Assembly (NCBI GenBank): GCA_010093605.1
Contig: MU004197.1
Coordinates: 620,001-684,000 of the forward strand
Origin: Lophium mytilinum
Taxonomy: Eukaryota; Ascomycota; Dothideomycetes; Mytilinidiales; Mytilinidiaceae
DNA: 64,000 nt
Direction of reading: 5' to 3'
Shown: positions 10,123-21,404 of the stretch, one piece after another
Layout: the number at the start of each line of letters is the position of its first letter
How positions within the stretch are numbered: the first letter of the stretch is position 1
Notes under the pieces: generated by a model
The model's input: the letters and a program-made list of their open reading frames with translations, nothing else
What the model was told of the DNA's origin: nothing
Databases searched by the model: none
Program-made: the position numbers and the translations under genes

Positions 10123-12273
10123 ATGGACATAAAGGGCAAGCGGCCCTCGAATTGGGACGAGTATGAGCATGGGCATCGGGGGTCGGCCGAGTCTTTGGGT
10201 AGCCGGGTGCAATTTGGAGGACTCGAGAGGCATCAGAGTGGCGAGAGTAATACCTCGACAGCGCATTCAAGGTCTCCAGCTCACAGTATTAGCCAAGCGG
10301 AGCTCAGACGACGTCGGTAAGCTCTTTGTGGATGCGATATCGCCATATCGAGACCAGCAAGAACAACACGCGAGCACATCAGACCATGCTAACACTATTC
10401 AATTACAGGTCGTCGATGACTCTGCGAGTTCAGGCCCTCGCGGATGCTGGCGGAGTGAACAGCATCAACAACTTCGCGCGATCATGGCAGCGAGCCGCCG
10501 GCTTTTTCGAGATCACGCCAGCCAGACCCTCTTTCCGCGTCGAGTCGGACGATGACGAACACGGTTCCTTTCCTTCCCAAGGTCTTCCCCCACCTTCCGA
10601 ACAGCGATCTTCCTTACGAGCAGCTCTCGAGCAGGACGGCCGGCGAGCATCCGAGAATGTGTTTGACGAAGAGGTTGGACCTTCGGAAGACACTCCCCTA
10701 CTGCCTGATCCCGCGGAGGAGCGCATACATGAGAGGAGATCCGTCAGAGATGATAGCATCTTCAGCATTGAGCCTTCCCTGGCGTCGCCATTCGGGGGCA
10801 GTTATGGCACGTCCTATGGCAGTCTCACAGCACGTGTGAACGAGCCTTCAATGCGCCACGCTGGTAGGCTGTTTAGGGAACAGCAATTGAAGGGCGTTTC
10901 CGAGCCGGATAAAGAGCGGGAACCGTTGATCGTAAAGCAGATTGAAGAGGATGGGCACATCATCCACGTCGTGGTCGGCCAGTCCACTCTGCCTCAGACA
11001 GTCTTCAATTCTGTGAACGTATTGATTGGCGTGGGCCTTCTAAGCCTGCCACTGGCAATGAAGTACTCGGGCTGGGTCATTGGCACCATTTTCTTCCTAT
11101 ACTCAGCTGTAGTCACATCATATACTGCCAAGCTACTCGCCAAATGCCTCGATGTAGACAGCTCTCTCATCACATTTGCAGACCTTGCTTTTGTCTCCTT
11201 TGGCCAAAAGGCTAGAGTTGCTACGAGTATTCTGTTCACAGTCGAGCTGCTAGCCGCCTGCGTCGCCCTTGTGGTTCTCTTTGCTGATAGCTTGGACGAC
11301 CTGATACCTGGCTGGGGACTCATCTTCTGGAAGATCATGTGCGGAATAATCCTAGTCCCCTTGGGTTTTCTCCCTCTCCGACTCCTCAGCTTCACCAGCG
11401 TGATTGGCATAATGAGCTGCCTAGGAAGTAAGTCAACACCCTGTCGTCTACCTCGCCAATCACACCTGCATCCCCTCTAACCCAATCACAGTCGTCCTCG
11501 CCGTATGGGTCGACGGAGCCATTAAACCGCACCAGCCTGGCTCCCTCCGCGAACCCGCAACCCAATACCTCTTCCCCAAGAACTGGCTCACCGTGCCGCT
11601 CAGCATCGGCCTCCTCATGTCGCCCTGGGGCGGCCACAGCGTCTTCCCCAACATCTACCGCGACATGCGCCACCCCTACAAGTACCGCAAGGCCGTCAAC
11701 ATCACCTACGTCTTCACCTACCTCCTCGACCTCGGCATGGCCTCCGTCGGCATCCTCATGTTCGGCGACACTGTTCGCGACGAAATCACCTCCAACATCT
11801 TCCTCACCAAGGGCTACCCCCCGGCTCTTTCTGTCTTCATCGCTATCTGCATCGCCATCATTCCACTGACCAAAGTCCCGCTGAACGCGAGGCCGATCAT
11901 CAGCACCCTCGAGATCCTCTGCGGTCTCGATAGCCGTGCCGTCGGGCATAGCAGCCCGATGCTCGGCATGTCTGGCATGAGTCGCGGCTTCTTCAAGTTC
12001 TTCCTGCGCATTGCGGTTACGGTTGTGTTCGTGTTCATCGCGATCGTATTCCCATCGTTCGATAGAATTATGACGCTGCTGGGGAGTGTGGCGGGGTTTA
12101 CGATTTGCATTATCCTGCCGCTGGCGTTTCATTTGAAGCTGTTTGGGAAAGAGTTGGGGGCTAAGGAGAAGTTGTTGAATTGGGTATTGATCGTTGTCAG
12201 TTCGGTGATGGCCGTGGTGAGTACGGTGTTTGCGTGTCTTCCGAGTGAGATACTCGGGGCTGGAAGAGGGTAG
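10123..12273 (+). CDS. AVT1: vacuolar amino-acid transporter, Avt1-like
   Basis: Three exons, 10123..10316, 10409..11427 and 11492..12273, join through ELRRRSSMTLRV and MSCLGIVLAVW to give 664 aa. A long hydrophilic N-terminus (about 290 residues, rich in Ser, Arg and acidic patches) precedes the transporter core. The core opens with TVFNSVNVLIGVGLLSLP, the hallmark of the amino acid/auxin permease family, and shows about 11 hydrophobic segments up to the C-terminus. The block LLMSPWGGHSVFPNIYRDM is typical of fungal Avt1/Avt-type vacuolar proton antiporters, which move neutral amino acids into the vacuole. The cytosolic tail is probably the regulatory part. Confidence 0.9.
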
Positions 12274-13189
12274 GGGTAAGGGTAGAGGTAAAAGTAGAGG
12301 TAGATGATGACGAGGAAGAACGGGAAAGAATGGAGTGGTAATGGGTGGGGATTTTATACTGCATTACGCATGGACGGTGTTCAGGGATTTTAGACACACT
12401 CATAATTATCATATAGTTAATGAGCTAGTCTGATCTACGATGCTGTTCGTAATCCATTTCGTTATGGCTTAGTGTATACGCGCCTGGCACTGCTCGGAAT
12501 GCCTAAATGCTTTTCTCAACGTTAAGTAGCATGAGGTATTGAGCGCCATGTAAACTTGTGGGCTGAGTCCAAATAGCAGACAATGGCTGTACATGGATTG
12601 AATGTCTACGTACAGATATATCCATAGTAATACATAGCATAGTTACCAGCGTTCATCTCTTGAATGTCAGCAGACGGTAACATCAGTTTCGCTAGCCTTT
12701 AGATTCCTCCTTCCATCAAGGCAGTGCGCTAGATAGCGAATTAAATAACTAGATCTTGGAAGAGCAAAATAAGACACGTCCGGATGCAATGACCTGAAGG
12801 TTTATCCATGTAATGAAGCTAGGCAAAGGAGGCATATATCTAGGTATGTACGAAAGAGCCGGGGTGCGCCTCCTATGTCCAAGCCAAACGTATACTCTAT
12901 CGCTCCAGATGTTCGAATCACGCAGAGAAACCACGGTACGTGACTGCGAAATATGCACAGACCTACACTGGCAATTTGACATACCTTTCACGACGTGTGA
13001 TACGTCCAACTGGTTCCATGTTCCTGAGCATCCGCTTCCACATATCATTGGTGAATGACTCCCGTCGTCGCCGCAGTGAGCAGAATGCTCAACCACGGTT
13101 CTCTCCTGCCCACATGATGAAAATTCCAAAACTCACTCGCATCTGTCTTCTCTCATCTCCTCTCACCTTCACCAATACCGATACTAAAA
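12274..13189. other. intergenic, nothing recognised
   Basis: A 916-bp gap between two plus-strand genes. It contains the 3' UTR of the transporter (a G-rich purine run at 12260-12320) and the promoter of the next gene. A 126-codon minus-strand open frame at 12749-13129 has no start context or recognisable motif. Confidence 0.45.
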
Positions 13190-13991
13190 ATGACATCCAA
13201 CGGCGAGCCTACCGGATCTGGGGCCGCTTTACCTAGCCAGCCGACCAGCTCTATGCCAGACGCTACGAGCACCAAACGCGCAGCCTCCACGTCTCCCCCG
13301 GCGGACGAGGCTACTGTCAAGCGTGTTGTTAAGAGACAGCGTTTCCTCCCGGAGCGTGTCCAGCAGCCGTGGGCAAACGTTGCTTCCCCCTCCGTGGCGG
13401 GAGTTGTAAGTAACGGCCTGGTATGTAACTCCCAAACTTTCTAGCAATACTCAACTTCCTAACGATACTTCAGGTCCGAGAACCAACCAAGCAGCAGAGG
13501 ATACTCCCTCGAATACCGGAACTGGATGTCGCTCTCGCTCCTACAGCCAATAATGCGAGTAACACCTCTAGATGCGGCTACGAAGCTTGCTAACTTTACT
13601 CTAGGTGCACGTTGAGCCTCCGGAAAGGCAGTTGATGTTTCCACCGATCCTGTCGCAGGGCCTTCCTGATGAGCCGGTACGCGAAAAATTCTACGCTGTG
13701 TTCAAGGAGCTGCGCAGTTATTTCCGTAACTTGGCCGCGCAGGCTCGCTGGGAGGCTCTCAAGCCGAAACTGGATCAAGCGGAGCGGAAGAGGGTTGAAG
13801 AGGATACTTTCGGCCTACCCGTTACCTTGATTAGTGACACCGCTGCTGCTCAAGGGCTTGATTACGAGACGGAAGTGAGGAATTATATGAACTGGAAATG
13901 GGAGAAGGATGCGAAGGATCTTTATATGGATACTCGTATCACGGAGTTTGAGTTGTATGCGCTGCACGGGCGTGTGTGGAACAGACAGTAG
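13190..13991 (+). CDS. hypothetical protein, three exons
   Basis: Best model: exons 13190..13405, 13474..13554 and 13605..13991, 227 aa. The first intron is GTAAGT...TTCAG. The second has the rare donor GC (AAT|GCGAGT) with a CTAAC branch site and CTAG acceptor; the nearby GT at 13559 would break the frame. The N-terminus is Ser/Thr/Pro-rich with a basic stretch (KRVVKRQRF) that could act as a nuclear signal. The C-terminal exon is helical and charged (KFYAVFKELRSYFRNLAAQARWEA cut short here, then RNYMNWKWEKDAK). I do not recognise the family. Exon 3 is certain to be coding; the exon 1-2 joins are less sure. Confidence 0.6.
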
Positions 13992-14434
13992 CTGTTCTAC
14001 AGAGCCGTGGCAGGGACGTGGCGGTGGCTTTGAGGAGTCTCCTGATACCTGGATACAGCCCCAAATTTTCTATCTTCCTTTGCGGAGGGTTAGCATATCG
14101 TTAGCCAATATTAATGATATGTGATTTTGCGCTGTTAAAAGCGGTTTACGCAAAATGAAAGACTCAAAATGACATCTAAAAAGCCTAACCACAAAAACAG
14201 GGCTATAGCAAAGATGGATTGAAGGCACCAAGTAAAACGTTCGTGGGAGCTATGCACCCACCAAGCTTTGGCATACCTATCCTAAACTTCCAAAGTTCGG
14301 ATACTGTGGCTCTTTCTGTTATTCGACCCACGGTACCGCTTTCCCTCTTGATTATGAGAAGCCCACACGCCCACCGGCTCAAACCTTCGCTTTTCACACA
14401 CCCTCCAACTTTCAAAGGCCTCAACAGCATCAAG

Positions 14435-14848
14435 ATGATGACCACTACCAGCACAGACAGCGATGCCTTAACGATCGAATCTGCCGCTCTGGGAGGCGCA
14501 AACGCCGCTATCGAAGGGATTCTGCAGCTCGAAGAGGCACACGACTGTCGGAGCGACCTGAAGGCCGACCTCGGAGAGCTGGAAATGGACTTGCACAGGA
14601 TTGATCAAGAGTTGGGGACGTTGAAACGGCATATGGGAGAAATACGGTCTTTCACGTCCCCCGAGCCGACGGACGACATTCCTGATATCACGAGAAAAGG
14701 GGCAGTGGGGCAGCCGCGCCGGATACAAGCTCTGCGGAAGGCCCAAATTGACAGGTTAGAGAAGGAAGAGAACAGGAAGAAGAAGAAGAAGAAGAAGTCG
14801 AAAACGTGGGATGATAGCGAAGGAGGGAAGTCTGGGAAGCAGAGATGA
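14435..14848 (+). CDS. small charged coiled-coil protein
   Basis: A single-exon frame; I start it at the MMTTTSTDSD methionine (14435), giving 137 aa, because the upstream extension to 14219 has no protein-like bias and lies close to the previous gene's end. The body (LEEAHDCRSDLKADLGELEMDL and following) predicts a helical coiled coil. The C-terminus is a poly-lysine run (KKKKKKKSK) followed by a short acidic and basic tail, suggesting a nucleolar or nucleic-acid-associated protein. No family is recognised. The stop lies 188 bp before the TIM8 start, on the same strand. Confidence 0.55.
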   Translation: MMTTTSTDSDALTIESAALGGANAAIEGILQLEEAHDCRSDLKADLGELEMDLHRIDQELGTLKRHMGEIRSFTSPEPTDDIPDITRKGAVGQPRRIQALRKAQIDRLEKEENRKKKKKKKSKTWDDSEGGKSGKQR

Positions 14849-15036
14849 AGCTAAGGCATCACGTGCCCGTGGCGTTCTAGGTCGTCTGTGCCATCTCTAT
14901 TAACACGACTAAAACTTAAAGCATCAACGTCAACGACTTCGGACACGCATCTACAAATCTCAATCGCAACATCTCGACCTCTCAAACGAATCAGTATCTC
15001 CACAAATCCCCTTCAATCAAGCTTCCGCTCAGCAGA

Positions 15037-15452
15037 ATGGACTCCCTCGGTGGCGGCCCCGGCTTCAATGAACAAGACCTAGCAAAGCTCTCAGAGCGCG
15101 ACAAGCAAGAGCTGACGCAGTTTGTGCAAAACGAGTCGCAGAAGGCGAGGATACAGTCGGGTATGCTACACCCCTTCCCGTCTTCTCTCTTTCCAAAACC
15201 AAGATTCTCTCCCATCAATAGCCTCGAAATACATTCCTCGCCTCCCACGATCTTGAACCCATAAGCTAACATATTTCCATGACAGCCATTCACAACCTCA
15301 CCGACACTTGCTTCCGCAAATGTGTCACCTCCAAAATCGCGTCGAGGGAGCTGGATAAATACGAGCAGCCGTGTATGCAGAACTGTGTGGATCGGTGGAT
15401 GGATGCCAATAATGTTATTATGAAGGAGCTGCAGGCTTTGCAGAGGAATTAG
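15037..15452 (+). CDS. TIM8: mitochondrial intermembrane-space chaperone Tim8
   Basis: Exons 15037..15160 and 15286..15452 flank a 125-nt intron (GTATGC...GACAG) and encode 96 aa, the usual small-Tim length. The twin CX3C motifs, CFRKC and CMQNC, are spaced as in this family and form two disulphides in the intermembrane space. With Tim13, Tim8 carries hydrophobic precursors to the TIM22 inner-membrane translocase. The N-terminus (FNEQDLAKLSERDKQEL) resembles Tim8 rather than Tim9, Tim10 or Tim13. There is no cleavable presequence, as expected for Mia40 substrates. Confidence 0.94.
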
Positions 15453-15866
15453 AGTGGTTGATGACGATATGAGGTTTATTCGTTAGATGATGGAGCGTAG
15501 CAACTGGCGACAGAGCTGTACGATACACTTTGCATGAGCGTCAGGGCTGGACTGGCGGAACAAGTCCACAGCATTGTACAACAATGGGTTTGAAGCGACA
15601 ATGACGACGGGTGCGGTCTGGCATTCTTCGTATAGCTCTAGATGTACAAATACAAAATTCCCCAACAAGGTCAAAATTCACGAACAAGTCATCACACGCA
15701 ATTCAAATCATCTGGCTGGCTAATCTCGGGCTTTGGATTCGAAGACTTTGAATTCGTCTTGTCGTAACTGCAGTCTAACGCCGTTCCATGCCACAATGAA
15801 AGAGCCCAGCCAGCCGTAGCCGGCATCTTCAACCCGCGCCCATGTCCCCATTTTAGATCCACACAC

Positions 15867-16589
15867 TTAAACAATCGCCAACTTGGTCGCCGCAATATCC
15901 AGAGCGTCGACGTCAGTGGTGAGCCGGGCGAAAGCCTTCTTGGAGCCGTCCGGGCGGATGAGGGTGTTGACCTTGACGCAGTCGACGTCGTACTGGGTTT
16001 TGAGCGCAGCCTTGATCTGGCGCTTGTTCGCCTTGACGTCGACGATGAAGACAAGGGTGTTGTTCTCCTCGATCTTCTTCATCGCGCTCTCGGTGTTGAG
16101 CGGGTGCACGAGGATCTTGGCGGCATCGAGACGGGGCTGGTGAGGGATGCTGCGGCGGGGGTACTTGGGAGCGCGGGACCTGAAGTCATAGAGTATTAGT
16201 ATCAATGCCAGAATTCGAGCTTTCGAGCCGAGAAGTGAGGTCGTGGTGCACTTACAGCTCGAGGGTTTTCGGCCTGTGGAACGAAGTCGAGTTTCGGACC
16301 TTGCGAACCTTGTGCGAATTTACCTTGATTGAAATGTGAGCATGTTGTGCGATTTCAAATCAAGGCAGTCAGAGATGGGGTTCTGACACGCCTCAAGTAG
16401 TGGTTCTTACGCCTCGTAGAGTCGCTTTGGCAGCGGCATTCGCCTGCTTGCCGGCCTTGGTGGGCTTTCCAGCTGTGAAGACGTTAGTGATGGCGCAAAA
16501 GACGGACGGTCGCTAAAGTGAGATCTAGCTGCGAAGCTGTGCTGCACACAGTCGATTGACATACCCTTCTTTGCGTCCTTTGGTGGCAT
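15867..16589 (-). CDS. RPL25: ribosomal protein uL23 (L23a/L25)
   Basis: Four exons (16589..16565, 16472..16411, 16323..16256, 16179..15867) give 155 aa. The first exon is only 25 nt, encoding MPPKDAKK plus one base. The junctions read [11 protein letters not shown] and [14 protein letters not shown], both diagnostic of eukaryotic uL23. The basic N-terminal tail is followed by the globular uL23 fold ending [13 protein letters not shown]. The protein binds 25S rRNA near the peptide exit tunnel and docks nascent-chain factors. Introns crowded at the 5' end are typical of fungal ribosomal protein genes. It is convergent with TIM8 and divergent from BMT2. Confidence 0.96.
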
Positions 16590-16785
16590 CGTGATTGGCG
16601 ATGTGGTGGTTAAAGCTGGACGTTGAACTTGAGAAACAAATTCGTGGTGTGGACTGTTCGCGCTTCCCTCGGTTAGCGGACAGATTTGCGACTAGCGTCT
16701 CACGTGGGACTCATCCTTGCACAACTTTCATTGCATCTCCATCCTCTCGGAGCATGGCCTGAAAATTGCAATTGGACTCGCAAAA

Positions 16786-17676
16786 ATGGCAGTTAAGAAG
16801 CGCCCGAGCGGAAAATCGAAATCTCTATCCCATGGTCGGCCACCTGTGCTGTCTGGAGGGAAGGAACAGCCGCATTCACTGACATCGAAAGCCACAAGAA
16901 CACTGATCCGAACTCATCACAGGCTTCAAAAGCAACACGCCACTGCTGTCAAAGCCGGAGAGGCTACCAGGGCATCACAGCTCGAGAAAGAGATTGAAGA
17001 TAATGGAGGGTTAAAATTGTATCAGGTGGCCAGCATCAAAGGGCAGAGTGCTGAACGAGGCGGAGATTCCAGTCGAGTCTTGGTGGAGTGGCTAAGAGAA
17101 GATGGAGTCTTGAAGGGGGCACAGGAAAAATCTGCCGACGATTCTTCTAAGAGTTATGCCGTCCTTGAGGTTGGAGCGCTGTCTCCTACAAACGCTATAG
17201 CGCGGACTCCCAAGTTACATATCACGCGTATCGACCTCAACTCTCAAGACCCAGCCATCGCACAGCAAGATTTCATGGAAAGACCATTGCCGGAAGACCC
17301 CGAAGATCAATTTGATGTCATCTCCTTATCTCTGGTCTTGAACTATGTACCCGAGGCTGCCGCTCGAGGCGAAATGCTCAAAAGAACTTGCAGTTTCCTA
17401 CGCGCTCCGTCCCCAACTGCCCCTAGCCAGAATGGACTACCGGCGCTCTTCTTGGTACTCCCTGCTCCCTGTGTCAACAACTCTAGATACTTGACCGAGG
17501 AGTATTTGGTGCTGATCATGAGCTCGCTCGGGTACCAGCTCAAGCACAAGAAACTATCTGCCAAGCTAGTGTACTATTGGTGGTCATACACTGGGGAGAC
17601 AAAAAGTCGGAAGGTGCCAAAGAAGAAGCTCAAAGATGGTTTACATCAAAACAACTTTTGTGTTGTACTGGAATGA
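16786..17676 (+). CDS. BMT2: 25S rRNA adenine-N1 methyltransferase Bmt2
   Basis: A single exon; the start is placed at MAVKKRPSGKSKS (16786), since the upstream in-frame Met at 16717 would add an unlikely leader. The 296-aa product has a basic nucleolar-type N-terminus and a central Rossmann-like methyltransferase core with LEVGALSP and ITRIDLNSQDP, followed by FDVISLSLVLNYVPEAAARG. These match fungal Bmt2, which makes m1A2142 in 25S rRNA using S-adenosylmethionine. The C-terminal NNFCVVLE closes the last strand. It is divergent from the uL23 gene with about 200 bp between starts, so the two ribosome-related genes may share a promoter. Confidence 0.9.
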   Translation: MAVKKRPSGKSKSLSHGRPPVLSGGKEQPHSLTSKATRTLIRTHHRLQKQHATAVKAGEATRASQLEKEIEDNGGLKLYQVASIKGQSAERGGDSSRVLVEWLREDGVLKGAQEKSADDSSKSYAVLEVGALSPTNAIARTPKLHITRIDLNSQDPAIAQQDFMERPLPEDPEDQFDVISLSLVLNYVPEAAARGEMLKRTCSFLRAPSPTAPSQNGLPALFLVLPAPCVNNSRYLTEEYLVLIMSSLGYQLKHKKLSAKLVYYWWSYTGETKSRKVPKKKLKDGLHQNNFCVVLE

Positions 17677-17855
17677 AGGGGGGAAGAAGGTTGTCCACCT
17701 AGTCTTGATCACGAACGGAGGACCATGTTCTCCATCAACATACTCAGCGATTCTGCCGCACAGGATCTAGTCTAGCGAAGAAGTAACACGCTCAAATCAA
17801 AGGTGTTGTCCTATCAAAAGCCGCCTCCTCCACTCCAGTCGTACTCGTATCTCCC

Positions 17856-18397
17856 CTAGGTACTCCGTCCCATTTCACTCTCGACAGGGCCTAGACATCT
17901 TTCCATAAACTCCATCGCTCGATGTCTATCCAGAAATCTCGACTTTTTGTAAATGGCTCGCGACATTTGTAGCCGCTCTTTGACCCAGAAGACCTTATCG
18001 TGCGGCCTTGCTCCCAATCGTCGCGCAACCTCGATCTCATCGTCCGTAGGCGGTGCATTGTAATTGCCCTTCGCGAGTGCGATGCAGGCTGCTAGTCGGT
18101 ACGGGTATCCGTAAATTGCGTCGACTTGGGATATGCGCGTTTGCTTCATCTCGAAGACCAAGTCGCTGTCCATTTTGAGAGTGGGATCGAGTGCTCGAAT
18201 GTACTAGGGCGGGTTGGGACCCAGTTCCGGGTTACCCATGGCTGTATAGTTTTGCGCGGTTGGTGGATGATGAAGTGCTGCACCGCCGATGAAGAGTCCG
18301 TCTAGGTTGTTGGTCCTCTTGCTCGTGTCCTCTGCATCTCTCTCCCGTCCAAAGGAGGGCAAACCATGTTACATACCGAGGTATTTGGCGAAGACAT
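17856..18397 (-). CDS. small conserved-looking protein, frame cut by one TAG
   Basis: A Met-initiated frame of 105 aa runs 18173..17856 (MDSDLVFEMKQTRISQVDAI to GPVESEMGRST). The same frame stays protein-like upstream: YIRALDPTLK precedes the Met, and beyond a single TAG (18206-18204) it continues with NLDGLFIGGAALHHPP and NYTAMGNPELGPNPP to about 18330. An ATG at 18397 (MSSPNTS) with a GTATGT donor may start the gene. No phase-compatible intron removes the TAG. Either the gene is recently disabled, translation starts at the internal Met, or the stop is read through. The product is basic and helical with no recognised domain. It is convergent with BMT2. Confidence 0.5.
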
Positions 18398-19342
18398 GGC
18401 CTCAGCCTCAAGGTGGGCGCTGTCTTATCAGAAGCGTGAGTGCTCAGCCTCGTTGCGATTGCGCTTGTTTATAACTCAACTCTGCTTTGCGCGCTCCATC
18501 TCCGCAAGTCGCGATAGTAGTCAACTGCAAGGCGGGCACAGCCTCACATGCTCGCTATTTCTCCCCCGGTTTGGGTTAAGCGCTGCACGACTCCAGACCA
18601 CCACACACAACATCGACAGCAAGTCAACCTACAGCCACCCGTGTCACCTGCAGGACCGCAGATTTCACAACGATCAACACGCCACAAACCACAACTCAAG
18701 GCCGCGAAACCTTGCCGTCTGAAAAGCCACAATCCTCCCCTCGATCAGGGGCGTTTCTTCCTCCCATTTGCGTAGGATCCTTGCAATGGGGGCGAGCCTC
18801 ATGCACTCATGGGCAGGTTTCGCAGCCAATTCTCTGTTGCCTAATGCTCCCCCGGCCAGCAGCCTCCCATGTCGCTTTCCTCGGGTTCTTATCCCGGCCG
18901 GTAAGATGCAGGGGGAGCAAAGACTTTTGCCCGACCCCATGTCGGGCCGGTAGTACTGATCACGTGGTATCCCGAACCAGCCCCCCGAAGCCGACATGAT
19001 AGGCCAGACCAACCCGCCAAGGCAGCTGAAATGCAGCACAGCTTCCCGCGAAGCTTGGCCTCATTAATTACTTGGACTAAAATCAGCCCAAAGGCGCCCT
19101 CGCCTTGTCTTGTCTAACTATGCCAGCCAAACGAAGTGGCTGGCCACGGGATAACCTCGTATTGAGCAGATCGCATCTTTCGTGGACTTAAATCAGCCTT
19201 ATGCCCACCACCATGAGCTTTCTGACGGTGCTACATCCCATTGCTTGTAGTGCTACCCGACTATATTGACAAACTGATCCCTCTGTCCACACGCGCTTCT
19301 GGCCCCCAAACGAGACTAGCCAATCCCCAGTCGAGGATCACC
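18398..19342. other. intergenic, nothing recognised
   Basis: About 945 bp lead up to the GPI-protein gene. Overlapping frames at 18366-19039 on both strands are shadows without motifs. No repeat or RNA gene was seen. Confidence 0.45.
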
Positions 19343-20645
19343 ATGGTGTCGATGCGATTCTTTGCAATTGGCGCCGGTCTGACCCTCGCGCAACTTGCTA
19401 TTGCAGACTCTGGGTTACTCCCGCGTGCGCCTTTCGAAGCCTTTGGAATCGTCAAGGAACAAGAGGAGGCGACCACTAACGAGTACGCTGCAAACTTTGC
19501 GCCTCATGCAACCCTCGGAGAAAAGAACGCGTCTCTGCCTTTGGTAAAAGAAAGGTCCCTGGAACTCGAGGAGAGGCAAACGTGCAACCCTGGATATGGG
19601 TATTGCTCTGGTAAGTGTATTCTTGGTCTACTTCTAGCCATTTCAAACGCCAATAGTTTTCTGTCACCCTTCCTGCTATCACCTCGACTAACGTGGAACA
19701 GCTTTTGGGAGATGCTGCCCGAGCACGGACAACTGCTGCCCTTACGGCTATTGCATCGACCCCGCCGACACCTGTTGTCCAGACGGCCCCTGCAGGCCAA
19801 ACTGGGGATGCTGCGGGCCCAATTGCTATCCGAAAGGCGGGGACTGTTGTAGCGACTACAATTATTGCGAGGCGGGTAACATGTGTGTGAAACTTGGGTC
19901 AACCGGCGAGATCGTCTGCTGTACGGATCTCCAGTGCACCGCCGCAGTTGTGAGCGGAACAACCTCATACGTCTCTACTCAAGATTTCTCTACTCAAGAA
20001 TTCTCCACTCCAGTCTTCTCGACTGCAGCTGCCTCTATTACGCCTCCCCCCAGCGCCACTGCTCAAGCGACGAGCCTTGTCGGCGGTGCCGACGAATGGT
20101 ACTGGACTGTGACTTGGTAAGGCTCTTCCCTATCCCCATCATACGTGTTTTCAGTGCTAATAGACCCCAGGTGGTACCTTCAATTCTATTGGACCGTTTT
20201 GAAAACCTCGGAAGTTACTTGGACGACGATCTACGAGACAACAACCTTTACCACCACTGCAACAGATAGAGCGCAGGCTTTGTCCGAGTTCTCTGCACTG
20301 TCCGCCACTCTCACCTTCCCAGTACCCGCGGACGCACAAACCTCGTTGATCTATTTCCTCACGGCCCAGCCATCCCAGACAGATAGTTTCCCATCCGCAA
20401 CGGGCTTTACCTTCAACCCGAATGCATTCAGTAGCAGTGTTCAACCTAGCGAGGTGACTATCATAAAGACTGCAGCGCAACACACATCCACAACCACAAC
20501 CACCTCGAGCAGCATCACAGTTCAATCAAGTTCAAGCACAGCTACTCCTGCTCCTGGCGCGGGAGTTCAAGCAGTACAGGTGGGGTACTTATCCCTGGTT
20601 GGCGCATTGGTGGCTGTACCGGGAGTGTTGATGGTGTGGCTTTGA
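19343..20645 (+). CDS. GPI-anchored Cys-rich cell-surface protein
   Basis: Exons 19343..19610, 19702..20116 and 20171..20645 join in phase to give 385 aa. A signal peptide (MVSMRFFAIGAGLTLAQLAIA) opens the protein. A compact domain at about 85-150 holds many paired cysteines (GRCCPSTDNCCPYGYC, CCPDGPC, GCCGPNCYP, GGDCCSDYNYC), resembling knottin- or chitin-binding-like modules of fungal wall proteins. A Trp-rich piece (EWYWTVTWWYLQFYWTV) spans the second intron. A long Ser/Thr tail follows, and the C-terminus ends in a hydrophobic GPI-attachment signal (YLSLVGALVAVPGVLMVWL). It is probably a plasma-membrane or wall glycoprotein; a ligand cannot be assigned. Confidence 0.85.
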
Positions 20646-21404
20646 GTCTTACGACTAGAACTCACTTTCGGTGTCAAGATGCTTACGATGATTTTGATTT
20701 GATAAGGGTAATGCCCACTATGGGAATAAATCTGCTCGCCCCGAATACTTAATATCTGTAACCTCATTTCTTGAAGATATAAGACCTTCTTGAGCGATCT
20801 GCGTCACGTTGAAAAACGGAATCCTGCTTCTGCTGCCCTTACCCCACATCCCAAGTGGTACAACTCTCCGCCTCTTTTTTCTCCACACTGCTGCATCACA
20901 ATGGTGTAGCCTTGTGCAAGCTTCACTCGGGACCGTCGATATCACATGCCCGTTCCCTTCCGCTGCCTTCGGCTCTTTGTCTGCCTGGCCATTGTCCCGT
21001 CTTGGTGACGTTGGATCAACCTTTTCCAATATTGAGATTATCCTACTTCGGTTTGTCTCCTTTCCGTTACAAGTTTGCTGCATTCCAACGTCACAAGCTC
21101 CAATCAGCTTGCTCGGTTCAAACCTTGGTGTCTCAAATGACAGTACAAGTTTGCTCGATCCCGTGTCTGCACGGCAAATTCCCTTCCACACAAGGCCTGC
21201 GTCACGTTATTTGCCTTCATGACTGCTTAGCAGGGTGTCGACGACCATAAATTGAGATGAGGCTTCCGCTTTCATACTGGAACTGATATCCGAGAGAAAG
21301 AAGATCACAAACTCGACGCCGGTATTGCAAGGTTATCGGACCTGACTTTGTCTTCAGTCGACCTCGCAAAATTATTAGGAGGAATTGAACCACTCGACTG
21401 AACC
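20646..21404. other. intergenic, nothing recognised
   Basis: A 759-bp gap between two plus-strand genes. Several 100-150 codon frames overlap on both strands without motifs. It should hold the GPI-protein 3' UTR and the promoter of the next gene. Confidence 0.45.
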
